A stretch of DNA of 6,025 nucleotides, from NCBI GenBank assembly GCA_025965295.1, contig JAOPXF010000499.1, positions 1-6,025 of the forward strand, written 5' to 3'. The position numbers were made by a program, and so were the translations under genes. The notes beneath the pieces are model-generated. The model was not told the origin of the DNA and made no database searches. It was given only the letters and a program-made list of their open reading frames with translations. Source of the stretch: Nocardioides sp. Lineage in GTDB: Bacteria; Actinomycetota; Actinomycetes; Propionibacteriales; Nocardioidaceae. Below are positions 5,233 through 6,025 of this stretch, piece after piece; positions within the stretch are counted from its first letter, which is position 1; each line of letters opens with the position of its first letter.

Positions 5233-5790
5233 TCAGACCTCGAGCAGCTCGGCTTCCTTGTTCTTCAGCAGGTCGTCGACGGCGTCGGTGTGCTTCTTGG
5301 TCATCGAGTCCAGGCGCTTCTCGGCCCCGGTCACGTCGTCCTTGCCGACCTCGCCGTCCTTCTCGAGCTTCTCGAGGCCCTGCTTCGCCGTACGGCGCAG
5401 GTTGCGGATGGCGACCCGGCCGTCCTCGGCCTTCGCCTTGGCCACCTTGATGTACTCCTTGCGGCGCTCCTCGGTCAGCTCCGGGAAGACGCAGCGCAGC
5501 ATCTTGCCGTCGTTGGAGGGGTTCACGCCGAGGTCGGAGTCGCGGATCGCCCGCTCGATGTTGCCCATCGCGCCCACGTCGTAGGGCTGGATCAGGATGA
5601 TCCGGGCCTCGGGGGCGGTGAACGAGGCGAGCTGCTGCAGCGGCGTCGGCGATCCGTAGTAGTCGACGGTGATCTTGCTGAACATGCTGGGCTGGGCCCG
5701 TCCGGCACGGATCGCCGCGAACTCCTCGCGCGTCGCTTCGACCGACTTGTCCATCTTGGCGTCGGCCTCGTTGAGGATGTCGTTGATCAC
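5233..5790 (-). CDS. frr: Ribosome recycling factor (RRF)
   Basis: Encodes 185 residues, the standard length. RRF works with EF-G to split the post-termination ribosome into subunits in the cytoplasm. The sequence covers the three-helix bundle (about 1-30 and 105-185) and the small beta domain between. Family marks include IRAGRAQPSMFSKITVDYYG (27-46), GNIERAIRDSDLGVNPSNDG (76-95) and RVAIRNLRR (125-133), whose conserved arginines contact 23S rRNA. The start is GTG at 5788-5790, with AAGGAG five bases upstream. It follows pyrH by 41 bases and precedes cdsA by 10, in the common bacterial order pyrH-frr-cdsA. Confidence 0.97.
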   Translation of the reverse strand: MINDILNEADAKMDKSVEATREEFAAIRAGRAQPSMFSKITVDYYGSPTPLQQLASFTAPEARIILIQPYDVGAMGNIERAIRDSDLGVNPSNDGKMLRCVFPELTEERRKEYIKVAKAKAEDGRVAIRNLRRTAKQGLEKLEKDGEVGKDDVTGAEKRLDSMTKKHTDAVDDLLKNKEAELLEV

Positions 5791-5795
5791 CGGTT

Positions 5796-5801
5796 CTCCT
5801 T
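5796..5801 (-). promoter_or_regulatory. Strong ribosome binding site of frr
   Basis: The minus strand reads AAGGAG, five bases before the GTG start of frr. This is the best Shine-Dalgarno in the window and fixes the GTG as the start, in contrast to the weak sites of the coupled genes downstream. Confidence 0.8.
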
Positions 5802-5831
5802 GCCTGGGGGTGGAAGTGCGCAGCGAGCTGA

Positions 5832-6025
5832 TCAGTCGCGCGAGAGCGTCGTGCCGATCTTCTCACCCTTGACCACGCGACCGATCGTCCCGGGCTCGGA
5901 GAGGTTGAACACGATCATGTCGAGGTTGTTGTCGCGGGCCAGGCTGATCGACGTCGCGTCTGCGACCTTGAGGCCGCGGGTGAGGAACTCGTTGTAGCTG
6001 AGGGTGTCGAACTTGACCGCGTCGG
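5832..6025 (-). CDS. pyrH: UMP kinase (uridylate kinase), 3' end only
   Basis: The last 64 codons are present; the gene continues beyond the right edge. PyrH phosphorylates UMP to UDP with ATP, an early step of pyrimidine nucleotide synthesis, as a cytoplasmic hexamer of the amino acid kinase fold. The visible part has LSYNEFLTRGLKVADATSIS, then the typical DNNLDMIVFNL strand and the C-terminal RVVKGEKIGTTLSRD ending, all hallmarks of bacterial PyrH. The stop TGA is at 5832-5834. It lies upstream of frr in the usual order. Confidence 0.95.
   Translation of the reverse strand, partial: DAVKFDTLSYNEFLTRGLKVADATSISLARDNNLDMIVFNLSEPGTIGRVVKGEKIGTTLSRD

Noticed and set aside
4419..5450. Plus-strand open frame of 343 codons opposite cdsA and frr
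   Set aside because: Asp/Arg/Glu/His-rich composition typical of the complement of actinobacterial membrane genes; both opposing genes are certain.

Overview
The window is very GC-rich. All supported genes lie on the minus strand with the codon bias of a high-GC actinobacterium. The order pyrH, frr, cdsA ... rlmN is the usual actinobacterial arrangement, and the protein sequences look like Nocardioides or a relative. That genus guess is inference from style, not from a search.

Reading in the direction of transcription (right to left), the right end holds the 3' end of pyrH (UMP kinase), then frr (ribosome recycling factor) and cdsA (CDP-diacylglycerol synthase). A small histidine-phosphatase-family gene follows cdsA by 10 bases. 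The left end holds the 5' part of rlmN (23S rRNA/tRNA adenine C2-methyltransferase), which in many actinobacteria directly follows cdsA.

Between the phosphatase gene and rlmN sits a tightly packed block of five genes (about 349-3740). It comprises a Pro/Thr-tailed three-helix membrane protein, a divergent Lgt-like (prolipoprotein diacylglyceryl transferase family) membrane protein, a 525-residue Cys-rich radical SAM protein, a ~102-residue membrane protein and a ~111-residue membrane protein. The first four are separated by 5, -4 and -4 bases (ATGA and GTGA stop/start overlaps), so they form a translationally coupled unit. The last gene may have its own leaderless promoter.

The radical SAM protein has the build of the archaeal tetraether lipid synthase (Tes/MJ0619, COG1964-like) group: an N-terminal CxxC...CPDHG knuckle, a CNLKCPTCF core and a Cys/His-rich C-terminus. 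The Lgt-like protein lacks the histidine of the usual HGGL motif, so it is probably not the housekeeping lipoprotein enzyme. Coupled membrane proteins, an Lgt-fold protein, a lipid-synthase-like radical SAM enzyme and proximity to cdsA together suggest a lipid or envelope modification system. This is the most interesting content of the window, and its function is inference.

There is no gene-free stretch longer than 300 bases, and no RNA gene, insertion sequence or CRISPR array was seen.
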